DNA of 9,885 nt from Myxococcales bacterium (GTDB taxonomy: Bacteria > Myxococcota > Myxococcia > Myxococcales > Anaeromyxobacteraceae): positions 1-9,885 of the forward strand of contig JAJZTO010000072.1 of the NCBI GenBank assembly GCA_021848865.1. Direction: 5' to 3'. Under the pieces are notes generated by a model. That model was not told the origin of the DNA. It saw nothing but the letters and a program-made list of their open reading frames with translations, and did not search any database. Position 1 is the stretch's first letter. Every line of letters starts with the position of its first letter. Position numbers and translations under genes: made by a program. Shown here piece by piece: positions 1-7,665 of this stretch.

Positions 1-215
1 TGCCGCTCGCCCTCGGCCTGCTGGACCAGCGGCCCGGCCGCGGCCTTCCGGGGCGCCGGCCTCCGCGGCGCGGCCTTCCGGGCCGTGGCGCGCGGCGCCA
101 CGGGCCGCCGCGCCTTGCCCGCCGGCGCACGGCGCCTCGCCGGCTTGCGTTCGGCCGGGCGCGTCCCCGCCCGCTTCGCTCCCGCCCTCTTCGACCGGCC
201 CTTGGAGCGCTTCAT
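1..215 (-). CDS. Unidentified protein with a very basic N-terminal tail (3' end outside window)
   Basis: An open frame from an ATG at 215 runs off the left edge, giving 71 visible residues. They are almost entirely Lys, Arg, Ala, Pro and Gly, beginning MKRSKGRSKRAGAKRAG, with an Arg-Lys-Ala-Ala motif recurring every ten residues. The composition becomes ordinary only in the last ten residues (PLVQQAEGER), where a folded domain may begin. Such histone-H1-like tails usually bind nucleic acid and are common on DNA- or RNA-acting proteins of high-GC myxobacteria; this is inference, and the family cannot be named from the tail. The start lies 9 nt after the lutC stop codon and in the same frame, with no good ribosome binding site (only GGGG 2 nt before ATG), so translation may be coupled to lutC. 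The frame holds frequent AAG Lys codons and no stop, which favours real coding. The true start could lie further downstream. Confidence 0.5.
   Translation of the reverse strand, partial: MKRSKGRSKRAGAKRAGTRPAERKPARRRAPAGKARRPVAPRATARKAAPRRPAPRKAAAGPLVQQAEGER
39..83. repeat. Short imperfect direct repeat, 30-bp period, inside the basic tail
   Basis: The 14-mer CGCGGCCTTCCGGG (plus strand) occurs at 39-52 and again at 69-82, exactly 30 bp apart. On the minus strand it encodes the recurring Pro-Arg-Lys-Ala-Ala peptide of the basic tail. It is best read as a coding repeat of a low-complexity, histone-like segment that expands and contracts by slippage, not as an independent element. Confidence 0.5.
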
Positions 216-224
216 GGCCCCATT

Positions 225-815
225 CTACGCCCCGACGAGCAGGACGGTGCAGCTCCGGGCCCCGTGCGCCCCGATGACCAGGGCCTGCTCGATGTCGGCC
301 GTCTTCGAGGGCCCCGAGAGGAACAGGGCGAAACCAGGGCCATGGGAGATGGCCGCGTACGCCTGATGCATGTCGTGGACCAGGGTGGAGGCCTGCACCA
401 CCACCGCCACGTGCTCGGGAATCACGAAAAGGGCCTGGTGCGGCAGCTTGCGCACGTCCAGCCAGACCGCGCCGTTCTCGGCCACGCCCAGCTCCGCGGC
501 GAGGACGCACAGGTCCATCCCCGCCAGCTCGTGCGGGTCGCCCACCGCCGCCGGGTCGAAGGTGGCGCCCCCCACCCCGGGGACCAAGGAGGCGATGCGC
601 TTCGCCTCGCGGTGGACCGGCAGCTCGCGCAGCGCCCGGTCGGCGGCGGCGAGGTCCGGCACCCGCAGGCAGGTGCCGCCCACCACCGCCACCATCTCGG
701 CGAACTTGGCGGCGAGATCGGGGAAGCGGGTGCCCAGGCCGGCCACGCCGGGGTGGGCGGCCGCCGGCGGCTGGGCGCGGCGCACGGCGCCGAGGATGTC
801 GTCACGGCTGGCCAC
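225..815 (-). CDS. lutC: LutC/LldG, LUD-domain subunit of L-lactate dehydrogenase complex
   Basis: This 196-residue protein belongs to the LutC/YkgG/LldG family (LUD domain). With LutA and LutB it forms the cytoplasmic iron-sulfur complex that oxidises L-lactate to pyruvate. Family marks are AENGAVW at residues 112-118, SGPSKTADIEQ at 167-177 and GAHGAR at 182-187, the usual C-terminal signature. It has no cysteine cluster, as expected for this subunit. At 196 residues it is somewhat shorter than the B. subtilis and E. coli proteins (about 230-240), the difference being at the N-terminus. Translation probably starts at a GTG (813-815) behind a strong GGAGG at 820-824, which lies inside the end of lutB; the two genes overlap by 14 bp, so translation is likely coupled. 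The stop is TAG at 225-227. It is the last lactate gene of the operon. Confidence 0.95.
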   Translation of the reverse strand: MASRDDILGAVRRAQPPAAAHPGVAGLGTRFPDLAAKFAEMVAVVGGTCLRVPDLAAADRALRELPVHREAKRIASLVPGVGGATFDPAAVGDPHELAGMDLCVLAAELGVAENGAVWLDVRKLPHQALFVIPEHVAVVVQASTLVHDMHQAYAAISHGPGFALFLSGPSKTADIEQALVIGAHGARSCTVLLVGA

Positions 816-2169
816 GGGTCCTCCGGTACAGCTCGCGGAAGCTCTCGGGGGGCGCGACCGGCAGCTCGCGCTGCCGCCCCCAGGCGCCGGACAGGCCGCG
901 CGTCCAGGCCGGCGGCAGCACCCGCAGGAAGAAGCGGGCCGCCCTCCCGGCCAGGGCGTAGAGCCAGGTGAAGCGGAGCAGCCAGGAGGCCAGCCGCATC
1001 CCCCAGCGCTTGCCCGCCGGCAGCAGCCCCCGGGCCACGATCTCCCGGCGCCAGGCCAGCAGCTGGTGGTGGAGGTCGATGCGCACCGGGCAGACGTCGG
1101 TGCAGGAGCCGCACAGCGACGAGGCGAAGGGCAGGCTGGCGTGGGCGGCGGGGTCGCGCCCAGGGGCCAGGGTCGAGCCGATGGGGCCGGGGATGAGCCA
1201 GGTGTAGCTGTAGCCGCCGCTGCGCCGGTAGACCGGGCAGGTGTTCAGGCAGGCGCCGCAGCGGATGCAGGCCAGCGCCCGCCGGAAGCCGGCCTCGCGC
1301 AGGAGCGCGCTGCGGCCGTTGTCCACCACCACGACGTGCAGCTCGCTCCCCCGGCGCGGCCCGTGGAAGTGGCTGGTGTAGGAGCTCACCGGCTGGCCGG
1401 TGGCGCTCCGGGCCAGGAGCCGCAGGAAGACGCCCAGGTCCTCGGCGCGGGGGATGACCTTCTCGATCCCCATCGAGGCGATGTGGATGGGCGGCAGCGA
1501 GGTGCCCATGTCGGCGTTGCCCTCGTTGGTCACCACCACGATGCCGCCGGTCTCGGCGATGGCGAAGTTCACGCCGGTCATGCCGGCGGTGGCGCCGAGG
1601 AACTTCTGGCGCAGGTGCTGCCGGGCCGCCTCGGTGAGGGCCTTGGGGTCGGTGAGCCCGGCCTGGGTGCCGATGGTGTCGTGGAAGAGGACGCCGATCT
1701 CCTCCCGCTTCATGTGGATGGCGGGCATGACGATGTGGGAGGGCGGCTGGTGGTTCAGCTGCACGATGCGCTCGCCCAGGTCGGTGTCCACCACCTCGAT
1801 GCCCCGCGCCTCGAGGTACGGGTTCAGGTGGCACTCCTCGGTGAGCATCGACTTGGACTTCACCAGCAGCTTGGCCCCGCGGGCCTGGAGCAGCCCGTGG
1901 ACGATGCGGTTGTGCTCCTCCCCGTCCCGGGCCCAGTGCACCGTCGCGCCCAGGCGCGTGGCGTTGCGCTCGAACTCCTCCAGGTACTCGGCCATCCGCG
2001 ACTGGGTGTGGGCCTTGATGGCCTCGGCCCGCTCGCGCAGCGCCTCCCAGTCGGGCACCGAGCGGGCGCCCGCGTCCCGCTTCTGGCGCACGAACCAGAG
2101 GGCCTGGTCGTGCCAGTGGGTCCGTTCGTCGTCGCGGACGAAGAGCGCGGCCGACTCGGCGTGGCCCAT
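802..2169 (-). CDS. lutB: LutB/LldF, ferredoxin-type subunit of L-lactate dehydrogenase complex
   Basis: This 455-residue protein is the electron-transfer subunit of the LutABC (LldEFG) L-lactate-oxidising complex. A LUD domain (about residues 70-285) is followed by a two-cluster 4Fe-4S segment. The cluster ligands are visible as C301-x2-C304-x2-C307-x3-C311-P and C353-x2-C356-x3-C360-P. The C-terminal stretch from about 365 is the DUF3390-like tail typical of LutB. Conserved blocks include VKSKSMLTEE (103-112), NFAIAETGGI (201-210) and TNEGN (214-218). The length is close to that of B. subtilis LutB and E. coli YkgF (about 475). ATG at 2167-2169 is chosen because GGAGGG at 2176-2181 lies 6 nt upstream, and because it starts 2 nt after the lutA stop. 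Its end overlaps lutC by 14 bp in another frame. No ligand is missing, so the subunit should be functional. Confidence 0.96.
   Translation of the reverse strand: MGHAESAALFVRDDERTHWHDQALWFVRQKRDAGARSVPDWEALRERAEAIKAHTQSRMAEYLEEFERNATRLGATVHWARDGEEHNRIVHGLLQARGAKLLVKSKSMLTEECHLNPYLEARGIEVVDTDLGERIVQLNHQPPSHIVMPAIHMKREEIGVLFHDTIGTQAGLTDPKALTEAARQHLRQKFLGATAGMTGVNFAIAETGGIVVVTNEGNADMGTSLPPIHIASMGIEKVIPRAEDLGVFLRLLARSATGQPVSSYTSHFHGPRRGSELHVVVVDNGRSALLREAGFRRALACIRCGACLNTCPVYRRSGGYSYTWLIPGPIGSTLAPGRDPAAHASLPFASSLCGSCTDVCPVRIDLHHQLLAWRREIVARGLLPAGKRWGMRLASWLLRFTWLYALAGRAARFFLRVLPPAWTRGLSGAWGRQRELPVAPPESFRELYRRTRGQP
820..824 (-). promoter_or_regulatory. Ribosome binding site that decides the lutC GTG start
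   Basis: GGAGG on the minus strand lies 4 nt before the GTG at 815, within the last codons of lutB. No ATG is placed as well near the family's usual N-terminus, so this site supports the GTG start. The same CCGGAGGA context precedes the lutA and lctP starts. Confidence 0.7.
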
Positions 2170-2171
2170 GG

Positions 2172-2915
2172 TCAGCCCTCCCCCGCCAGCAGCTCGGCCA
2201 CGTGCCGGACGCGGATGGGCTTCCCGGCGCGGCGGATCAGGCCGTCCATGTGCATCAGGCAGCTCATGTCGACGCCGGCGATGACCTCCGCCCCCTGCTT
2301 CTCGTGGTCGGCGATCCGGTCCTTTCCCATCATGCAGGAGACCGCCTCCTCGTTCACCGCGAAGGTGCCGCCGAAGCCGCAGCACTCGTCGGCGCGGGAG
2401 GGCTCGAGCAGGGTGATGCCCTCCAGCGAGGAGAGCAGCTTCTTCACCTTGTCGAAGCCGGGCACGTTCCGCTCGCTGCCGGCGCCGAGCCGCAGCTCCC
2501 GCAGGCCGTGGCAGCTGCGGTGCAGCCCGACCCGGTGGGGAAAGCGCCCCTCCACCTGCTCGACGTGGAGCACGTCGTGGAGGAACTCGCACAGCTCGTA
2601 GCTGTGGGCCTTCAGGTGCTCGTGGCCGCTCCGCCCGCCCACCAGGCCGTCGTAGTGGTTCCGCACCATCGAGACGCAGCTCCCCGAGGGGGCCACCACG
2701 TAGTCGAAGCCCTGGAAGACCCGCAGGAACTTCTCGGCCAGGGGCCGGGCCTCGTCGGCGCAGCCCGAGTTGGCCATGGGCTGGCCGCAGCAGGTCTGCT
2801 CCTCGGGGAACTCGACCCGCACCCCGTGCCGCTCCAGCACGCGCACGGTGGCCATGCCGACGTGGGGGAAGAACTGATCGACGTAGCAGGGGATGAACAG
2901 TCCGACGGTGATCAT
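2172..2915 (-). CDS. lutA: LutA/LldE, cysteine-rich (CCG) subunit of L-lactate dehydrogenase complex
   Basis: This 247-residue protein has two tandem cysteine-rich CCG domains of the heterodisulfide-reductase type and is the LutA/YkgE/LldE subunit of the L-lactate dehydrogenase complex. The first domain shows C10, the C42-C43-G pair and C80; the second shows C135, C178-C179-G (in ECCGFGGTFAV, 177-187) and C219. All expected ligands are present, and the length matches the family (about 240). ATG at 2913-2915 has GGAGG at 2919-2923, only 3 nt away, which is close but acceptable. The protein begins MITVGLFIPCYVDQFFP, the usual family N-terminus. It ends 2 nt before lutB. It is separated from the permease gene upstream by 79 bp containing a strong hairpin, so its expression relative to lctP may be set separately. 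A GlpC or GlcF identity is excluded by the short length and the LutB/LutC neighbours. Confidence 0.96.
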   Translation of the reverse strand: MITVGLFIPCYVDQFFPHVGMATVRVLERHGVRVEFPEEQTCCGQPMANSGCADEARPLAEKFLRVFQGFDYVVAPSGSCVSMVRNHYDGLVGGRSGHEHLKAHSYELCEFLHDVLHVEQVEGRFPHRVGLHRSCHGLRELRLGAGSERNVPGFDKVKKLLSSLEGITLLEPSRADECCGFGGTFAVNEEAVSCMMGKDRIADHEKQGAEVIAGVDMSCLMHMDGLIRRAGKPIRVRHVAELLAGEG

Positions 2916-2938
2916 GGTCCTCCGGGAGCCTGCGCGCG

Positions 2939-2972
2939 GGCCCGCCCCGGGTCAATGGCCCCGGGGCGGGCC
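2939..2972 (-). terminator. Perfect GC hairpin in the lctP-lutA gap (attenuator, stabiliser or operator)
   Basis: The arms 2939-2950 (GGCCCGCCCCGG) and 2961-2972 (CCGGGGCGGGCC) are perfect reverse complements of 12 bp. One further G-C pair (2951/2960) leaves an 8-nt loop. The hairpin starts 22 nt after the lctP stop and ends 23 nt before the lutA start codon. On the transcribed strand no run of T follows, so it is not a textbook intrinsic terminator. It could be a partial terminator, a 3'-end stabiliser of an lctP-containing mRNA, or a palindromic protein site. Presence of the stem is certain; the function is inferred. Confidence 0.55.
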
Positions 2973-2994
2973 GCCGGTCAACGGGTCGCCGCCG

Positions 2995-4782
2995 TCACTT
3001 CAGCAGGGGGATGACCCCGGGGAAGACGTAGGCCTGCAGCATGGCGATGATGCCGATCACCGCCGCCCCGGCGACCGAGTGCCACCACACGGTCCGGAAG
3101 ATGGGACCGAGGGCGTGCTTGCGCTCCTTGGGGTCGTCGTAGCAGGCGGCGCAGGCCACCATGATCGACTGGGCGTCGATCATCTTGCCCATGACGCCGC
3201 CGGTGGAGTTGGTGGCGACGATCAGCACCTCGTTCAGGTGGAGCTGCTGCGCGGTGATGCGCTGCAGGCTCCCGAAGAGGGCGTTGGAGGCGGTGTCGGA
3301 GCCGGTGAGGAACACGCCCAGCCAGCCGAGGTAGGCCGCGAAGAACGGGTACAGCGCGCCGGCGCTGGTGAAGGCGAGCCCGAGGACCGCGTCGGTCCCG
3401 GCGTAGCGGGTGAGGAAGCCGAGGCCCAGCACCTGGCCGATGACCAGGACCGGGATCTTCATCCGGGCCAGGGTGCGGCCGATCGCCTCCCGCCACTGCG
3501 CGGCGCTGAGGCCGAGCACCAGGCCGGAGAGGAGGGCTGCCACGAACACGCCGGTGCCGGCGGCCGAGAGCCAGTTGATGAGGAACCGCGCCGCCTCCGG
3601 CTTGGCGTTCACCGGGGCGACCGGCGGCATGCGCTGGACCATGCCGTTCAGCGCCGGCATGTCCCACCACGGCAGGGAGAGCGTCCCGCCGAACTTGCCG
3701 CCGAACAGGGTGGTGTCGATCTTCACGCCCGAGAAGAGGTTGTTCAGCACCCCCTTGAAGGTGGGGACGCCCCACAGGGCGCAGGCGCCGATGAGGATGG
3801 CCCAGGGGACCCAGGCGAACGCGGTCTGGCCGAAGGTGTACGGGAACTTCCAGGACTGCTCGGCGGCCCTGGCCTCGGCGCCGGGCTTGCCGCGCTCCGA
3901 CTTCAGCAGGAAGCGGGTCTTGGGGTGCCACACGAAGCGGAGGAAGAGCGCGGTGGCGAGCACCGAGAAGACGCCGGCCACCACGTCGGTCATGAGGTGC
4001 GTCGGCGCCCAGCCCGAGGCGAAGAACTGCATGATCGCGAAGGAGAGGCCCGAGACCAGCGCCGCCGGCCAGACCTCGAAGACCTCCTTCCAGGTGCCCC
4101 CCTCCATCTTCACGAAGGTGGCGACCAGCCAGAAGGGCACCAGGAACGAGGCCCAGGGCAGCTGCCGGCCGGCCATCGAGGAGAGGGTGAGCTGGTCGAT
4201 GCCGCTGACCGCCGCCAGGGTGACGATGGGCGTGCCGATGGCGCCCCAGGCGACCGGGGCGGTGTTGGCGAGGAGGTTGAGGACGGCCGACTGGAAGGGC
4301 GAGAAGCCCAGGCCCACCATGACGGCGCCGGCGATGGCCACCGGCGTGCCGAAGCCGGAGGTGCCCTCGATGATGGCGCCGAAGGAAAAGGCGATGAGCA
4401 GCACCTGGAGCCGCCGGTCGAAGGAGATGTGGACGATCGACTCCTTCACGATCTCGAACTTCCCGGTGATCACCGTCATCGTGTAGAGGAACATCGCCCC
4501 CAGCACGATCCAGATGATCCCCAGGAAGCCGGAGAGGCCGCCGAAGGCGAAGGCCGACACCGCCGACTTCACCGGCATGCCGAAGGCCAGGCAGGAGACG
4601 AAGAAGGCGGCGATGACGCCGAAGAAGGCGGCGTAGGGCGCGGAGATGCCGAGGTGCCGCCCGCCGTCCTTGTCGCGGTGCGGGTGCAGGGCGATGAAGT
4701 AGAGGAGCACCGCGATGGGGATCGCGGCCACGATGGTGGAGAGCAGGACGCTCCCCAGCGGGTTGTAGTTCTGGTGGTACAT
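2995..4782 (-). CDS. lctP: L-lactate permease, LctP/LldP family
   Basis: This 595-residue multi-pass inner-membrane transporter of the lactate permease family imports lactate (and commonly glycolate) with protons. It is hydrophobic almost throughout. Family blocks are EGTSGFGTPVAIAGA (139-153), LTGSDTASNALFGSLQ (492-507) and NSTGGVMGKMIDAQSI (525-540), all close to E. coli LldP. It is some 40 residues longer than E. coli LldP (about 551). The extra length appears to lie in hydrophilic stretches around 285-315 and 340-395, which I read as extended loops. ATG at 4780-4782 has GGAGG at 4789-4793 (6-nt spacing), inside the 16-nt gap after the dehydrogenase gene, so the two are surely co-transcribed. 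The stop is TGA at 2995-2997. Substrate stereospecificity cannot be read from the sequence; the neighbours suggest both D- and L-lactate. Confidence 0.95.
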   Translation of the reverse strand: MYHQNYNPLGSVLLSTIVAAIPIAVLLYFIALHPHRDKDGGRHLGISAPYAAFFGVIAAFFVSCLAFGMPVKSAVSAFAFGGLSGFLGIIWIVLGAMFLYTMTVITGKFEIVKESIVHISFDRRLQVLLIAFSFGAIIEGTSGFGTPVAIAGAVMVGLGFSPFQSAVLNLLANTAPVAWGAIGTPIVTLAAVSGIDQLTLSSMAGRQLPWASFLVPFWLVATFVKMEGGTWKEVFEVWPAALVSGLSFAIMQFFASGWAPTHLMTDVVAGVFSVLATALFLRFVWHPKTRFLLKSERGKPGAEARAAEQSWKFPYTFGQTAFAWVPWAILIGACALWGVPTFKGVLNNLFSGVKIDTTLFGGKFGGTLSLPWWDMPALNGMVQRMPPVAPVNAKPEAARFLINWLSAAGTGVFVAALLSGLVLGLSAAQWREAIGRTLARMKIPVLVIGQVLGLGFLTRYAGTDAVLGLAFTSAGALYPFFAAYLGWLGVFLTGSDTASNALFGSLQRITAQQLHLNEVLIVATNSTGGVMGKMIDAQSIMVACAACYDDPKERKHALGPIFRTVWWHSVAGAAVIGIIAMLQAYVFPGVIPLLK

Positions 4783-4798
4783 GCGATTCCTCCGGACG

Positions 4799-7657
4799 CT
4801 ACGTGGGCGCTGCGGCTGAGGTTGCGGCGGAGCTGCACCGATCGACGAGGTAGACGATCGACTGGTACGGGATGCCGGCGTGGAGCGAGAGGCCGATCTC
4901 GCAGGTGCGGCTGTTGGAGTACCCGGCGGCGCACCCGGCCACCGCCTCGCGCAGGCCGGACAGGGCCGAGGCGTTCAGCTCGGGGACGGTGAAGCCCTTG
5001 TCGCCGGCGAAGCCGCAGCAGCCGGTGGGGGGCACCACCACGCGCTCGGCGCAGGCCGAGGCCACGGCGCGCAGCTTGGCGTCGAGCCCCAGCTTCTGCG
5101 AGCTGCAGGTGAGGTGCAGCGCCACCGGGCCGGCGCGGCGGGCGATGGCCAGGTCGGCGAGCAGGAAGTCGTGGATGAACTCCACCGGCTCGTAGGTCCG
5201 GAGCCGCGGGTCGAGGGTGGCCCGCATCCGCTGCAGGCAGGGGCTGGTGTCGCAGAGCACCGGCAGCGCCCCGCCCTCGCTGCGGTCGAGCAGCTCCGCC
5301 TCCAGCTCGCGGGACTTCCGGTCGGCCAGCTCCGGGAAGCCCTTGGACTCGAAGGTCAGGCCGCAGCAGAGCGGCTCGACGTCGCGGGGGAAGGTCACGT
5401 CCCAGCCGGCCTTGTCGAGCAGCGAGAGCACCGCCTGGAACAGGGCCCGGTCGTCCGGGTCGCCGCGGGCCGGGCCCATCATCCGGGCGGTGCAGGCCGG
5501 GAAGTAGACCACCCGCCGCCCGCGCCCCGAGACCCGGTCGTCGAACGGGCCGGCCGGCGCCGGCCGCGGGAAGCGCGGGTGCCAGGCCGGCGTGGCGCCG
5601 CCGGTGACGGCCCGCAGCCCGCGGGCGAGTCCGCGCGCCAGGCCGGCGCCCAGGAGGGCGTGGCCGGCGTCGGCGACCGCCAGGCCGGCCCGGGCGGCGC
5701 GGGTGGCGCCGGCGTAGTGGTCGGCCACCGTCCCGGCCACGCTCCGGGCCCGCTCGCCGCGCGACGCGGCCCGCAGCGCCTTGGTGAGCTTGCCGGTGTC
5801 GATGGAGACCGGGCAGGCGGTGGCGCACAGGCCGTCGGTGGCGCAGGTGGCGTCGCCCAGGTACCGGTAGTCGGCCTCGAGGCGCCGCAGCGCCTCGCCC
5901 CGGCCGGCGCCCCGCAGCCGCGCCATCTCCCGCTGCGCCGCGATGCGCTGCCGCGGCGTCAGGGTGAGCGCCCGCGAGGGGCACTTCGGCTCGCAGAAGC
6001 CGCACTCGATGCAGCGGTCGACGACCTCGTGGGCCCGTGGCAGCGGCTTCAGGTCCTTCAGGTACACCTGCGGGTCGTCGTTGAGGAGGACGCCGGGGTT
6101 CAGCAGGCCGCGCGGGTCGAGGAGCGCCTTCACCCGGCGCATCACCGCGTAGGCCCGCGCCCCCCACTCCAGCTCGACGAAGGGGGCCATGTTGCGGCCG
6201 GTGCCGTGCTCCCCCTTCAGCGAGCCGTCGTACTTCCGGACCACCAGCTCGCAGACCTCCTCCATGAAGCGCCGGTAGCGCTCCACCTCGGAGGGGTCGC
6301 CGAAGTCCTGGGTGAAGACGAAGTGCAGGTTCCCGTCGAGGGCGTGGCCGAAGATGATCCCCTCGGCGTACCCGTGCTGGCCGAAGAGCCGCTGCAGCTC
6401 CACCGTCCCCGCCGCCAGGTGCTCCATGGGGAAGGCCACGTCCTCGATGACCACGGTGGTGCCGATGCGGCGCACCGAACCCACCGCCGGGAAGAGGCCG
6501 CGGCGCACGTCCCAGAGCCGCTCGTACTCGGCCTTCACCGGCGTGAAGCGCACCGGCTGCAGCGTCCGGATCCCGGCGACCAGGGCGGCGGCCGCCGCCG
6601 CCTTCTCCTGCACCTGGCGGGCGTCCTCGCCGCGCACCTCCACCAGCAGGGCGCAGGCGTCGGGCGGGAGCGTCTTCAGGACCGGCGGCAGGCCGGGCTT
6701 GCCCTCGACCGAGCGCAGCGAGGCCCGGTCCATCAGCTCGACCGCCGAGACCGGCCCGGTCTTCAGCCGCTGGGTGGCCCGGGCGGCGTGCTCGATGTCG
6801 GGGAAGAGCACCAGGGCGCTGGCCTTGTGGGCCTGCTCCTCCACCGTCCGGAAGGTCACCTCGGCGATGAAGGCCAGCGTGCCCTCGGAGCCGACCAGGA
6901 GGTGCAGCAGGATGTCCACCGGGTCGTGGAAGTCCACGAAGGAGTTCAGGCCGTAGCCGGTGGTGTTCTTGATCCGGTACTTGCGCCGGATGCGCTCCGA
7001 GAGCTCGGGGTCGGCGGCGATCTCGTCGCGCAGCGCGGCCAGGCCGGAGAGCAGCGGGGCGTGCGAGGCGGCGAAGGCGGCGCGGGAGGAGGGGTCGCCG
7101 GTGTCGAGCCGGGTCCCGTCGGCGAGGAGCAGCACCATGCTCTCCACCGTCCGGTAGCTGTTCTGGGCGGTGCCGCAGCACATCCCGCTGGCGTTGTTGG
7201 CGGTGATGCCGCCCACCATGCAGGTCCCGATGGACGCGGGGTCGGGCCCGATCTTCCGCCCCAGCGGCGCCAGCAGGCCGTTGGCGTCCGCGCCGATGAC
7301 GCCGGGCTCCAGGGCCACCCGGGCGCCGCCGTCGAGGACGCGCGACCGGCGCCAGCCGGAGAGCTGGACCAGCACCGAGTCGGTGACCGCCTGCCCCGAG
7401 AGGCTGGTCCCCGCGGCGCGGAAGGTGATGGGGGTCTCGCAGCGGGCCGCCACCTCGAGCAGGCGCCGGACCTCCTCGAGGTCCCGCACCCGGGCGACGA
7501 CGCGCGGCACCAGGCGGTAGAAGCTGGCGTCGGTCCCGTAGGCCAGGGTGCGCAAGGGATCGCAGAAGAGCCGGTCGCCCGGGAGGAAGCCGCTCGCCTC
7601 CCGCCAGAAACGGCGGTGGCGGTCGGGCAGGGCGTCGATGTCCCGCGCTTCGCTCAT
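4799..7657 (-). CDS. dld: Dld-II-type FAD/Fe-S D-lactate dehydrogenase
   Basis: This 952-residue protein should oxidise D-lactate to pyruvate, passing electrons from FAD through iron-sulfur clusters to the quinone or cytochrome pool. Domains in order: a VAO-type FAD-binding domain (about 45-270) with FRAAGTSLSGQAV (79-91) and GPDPASIGTCMVGG (137-150); a FAD-oxidase C-terminal domain (about 275-525) with GHALDGNLHF (437-446) and GEHGTGRN (482-489); 4Fe-4S ligands C549, C552, C555, C559 and C605, C611, C615; two CCG domains with C722, C764-C765, C802, C807 and C851, C880-C881, C919. Size and order match Shewanella Dld-II (about 934), which also sits beside lldEFG and a permease. The related D-2-hydroxyglutarate dehydrogenase YdiJ is the main alternative; context argues for lactate. 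The ATG at 7655-7657 is chosen for GGGG at 7662-7665 and the conserved-looking sequence after it; the frame stays open for another 70 residues upstream, but these are low-complexity and run over the promoter region. Confidence 0.92.
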   Translation of the reverse strand: MSEARDIDALPDRHRRFWREASGFLPGDRLFCDPLRTLAYGTDASFYRLVPRVVARVRDLEEVRRLLEVAARCETPITFRAAGTSLSGQAVTDSVLVQLSGWRRSRVLDGGARVALEPGVIGADANGLLAPLGRKIGPDPASIGTCMVGGITANNASGMCCGTAQNSYRTVESMVLLLADGTRLDTGDPSSRAAFAASHAPLLSGLAALRDEIAADPELSERIRRKYRIKNTTGYGLNSFVDFHDPVDILLHLLVGSEGTLAFIAEVTFRTVEEQAHKASALVLFPDIEHAARATQRLKTGPVSAVELMDRASLRSVEGKPGLPPVLKTLPPDACALLVEVRGEDARQVQEKAAAAAALVAGIRTLQPVRFTPVKAEYERLWDVRRGLFPAVGSVRRIGTTVVIEDVAFPMEHLAAGTVELQRLFGQHGYAEGIIFGHALDGNLHFVFTQDFGDPSEVERYRRFMEEVCELVVRKYDGSLKGEHGTGRNMAPFVELEWGARAYAVMRRVKALLDPRGLLNPGVLLNDDPQVYLKDLKPLPRAHEVVDRCIECGFCEPKCPSRALTLTPRQRIAAQREMARLRGAGRGEALRRLEADYRYLGDATCATDGLCATACPVSIDTGKLTKALRAASRGERARSVAGTVADHYAGATRAARAGLAVADAGHALLGAGLARGLARGLRAVTGGATPAWHPRFPRPAPAGPFDDRVSGRGRRVVYFPACTARMMGPARGDPDDRALFQAVLSLLDKAGWDVTFPRDVEPLCCGLTFESKGFPELADRKSRELEAELLDRSEGGALPVLCDTSPCLQRMRATLDPRLRTYEPVEFIHDFLLADLAIARRAGPVALHLTCSSQKLGLDAKLRAVASACAERVVVPPTGCCGFAGDKGFTVPELNASALSGLREAVAGCAAGYSNSRTCEIGLSLHAGIPYQSIVYLVDRCSSAATSAAAPT

Positions 7658-7661
7658 CTCA

Positions 7662-7665
7662 CCCC
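7662..7665 (-). promoter_or_regulatory. Weak ribosome binding site for dld, possibly masked by RNA pairing
   Basis: GGGG lies 4 nt before the dld ATG. On the transcript, CGGGG (7666-7662) can pair with an upstream CCCCG (7705-7701). Between them a 6-bp hairpin, TCGGGC/GCCCGA (7682-7677 with 7673-7668, 3-nt loop), can form. This could limit translation initiation, but pairing of this strength is frequent by chance at such high GC. Confidence 0.3.

Noticed and set aside
212..223. Mini-frame ATG GGG CCA TGA between lutC and the basic protein
   Set aside because: It has three codons and no ribosome binding site; it overlaps the next ATG by chance, although coupling cannot be excluded.
370..2601. 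Long open frame on the plus strand opposite lutA, lutB and lutC
   Set aside because: It is antisense to three clearly conserved genes; its product is low-complexity with no recognisable motif, as expected from shadow frames at this GC content.
2893..4992. Long plus-strand open frame rich in Gly, Glu, Asp and His
   Set aside because: It lies opposite the lactate permease and the end of dld; the composition is that of a reverse-strand shadow with no domain signature.
4799..7657. Reading the large FAD/Fe-S protein as glycolate oxidase GlcD or 2-hydroxyglutarate dehydrogenase
   Set aside because: GlcD lacks the fused Fe-S and CCG domains. A YdiJ-type role remains possible by sequence, but linkage to lutABC and lctP matches Dld-II.
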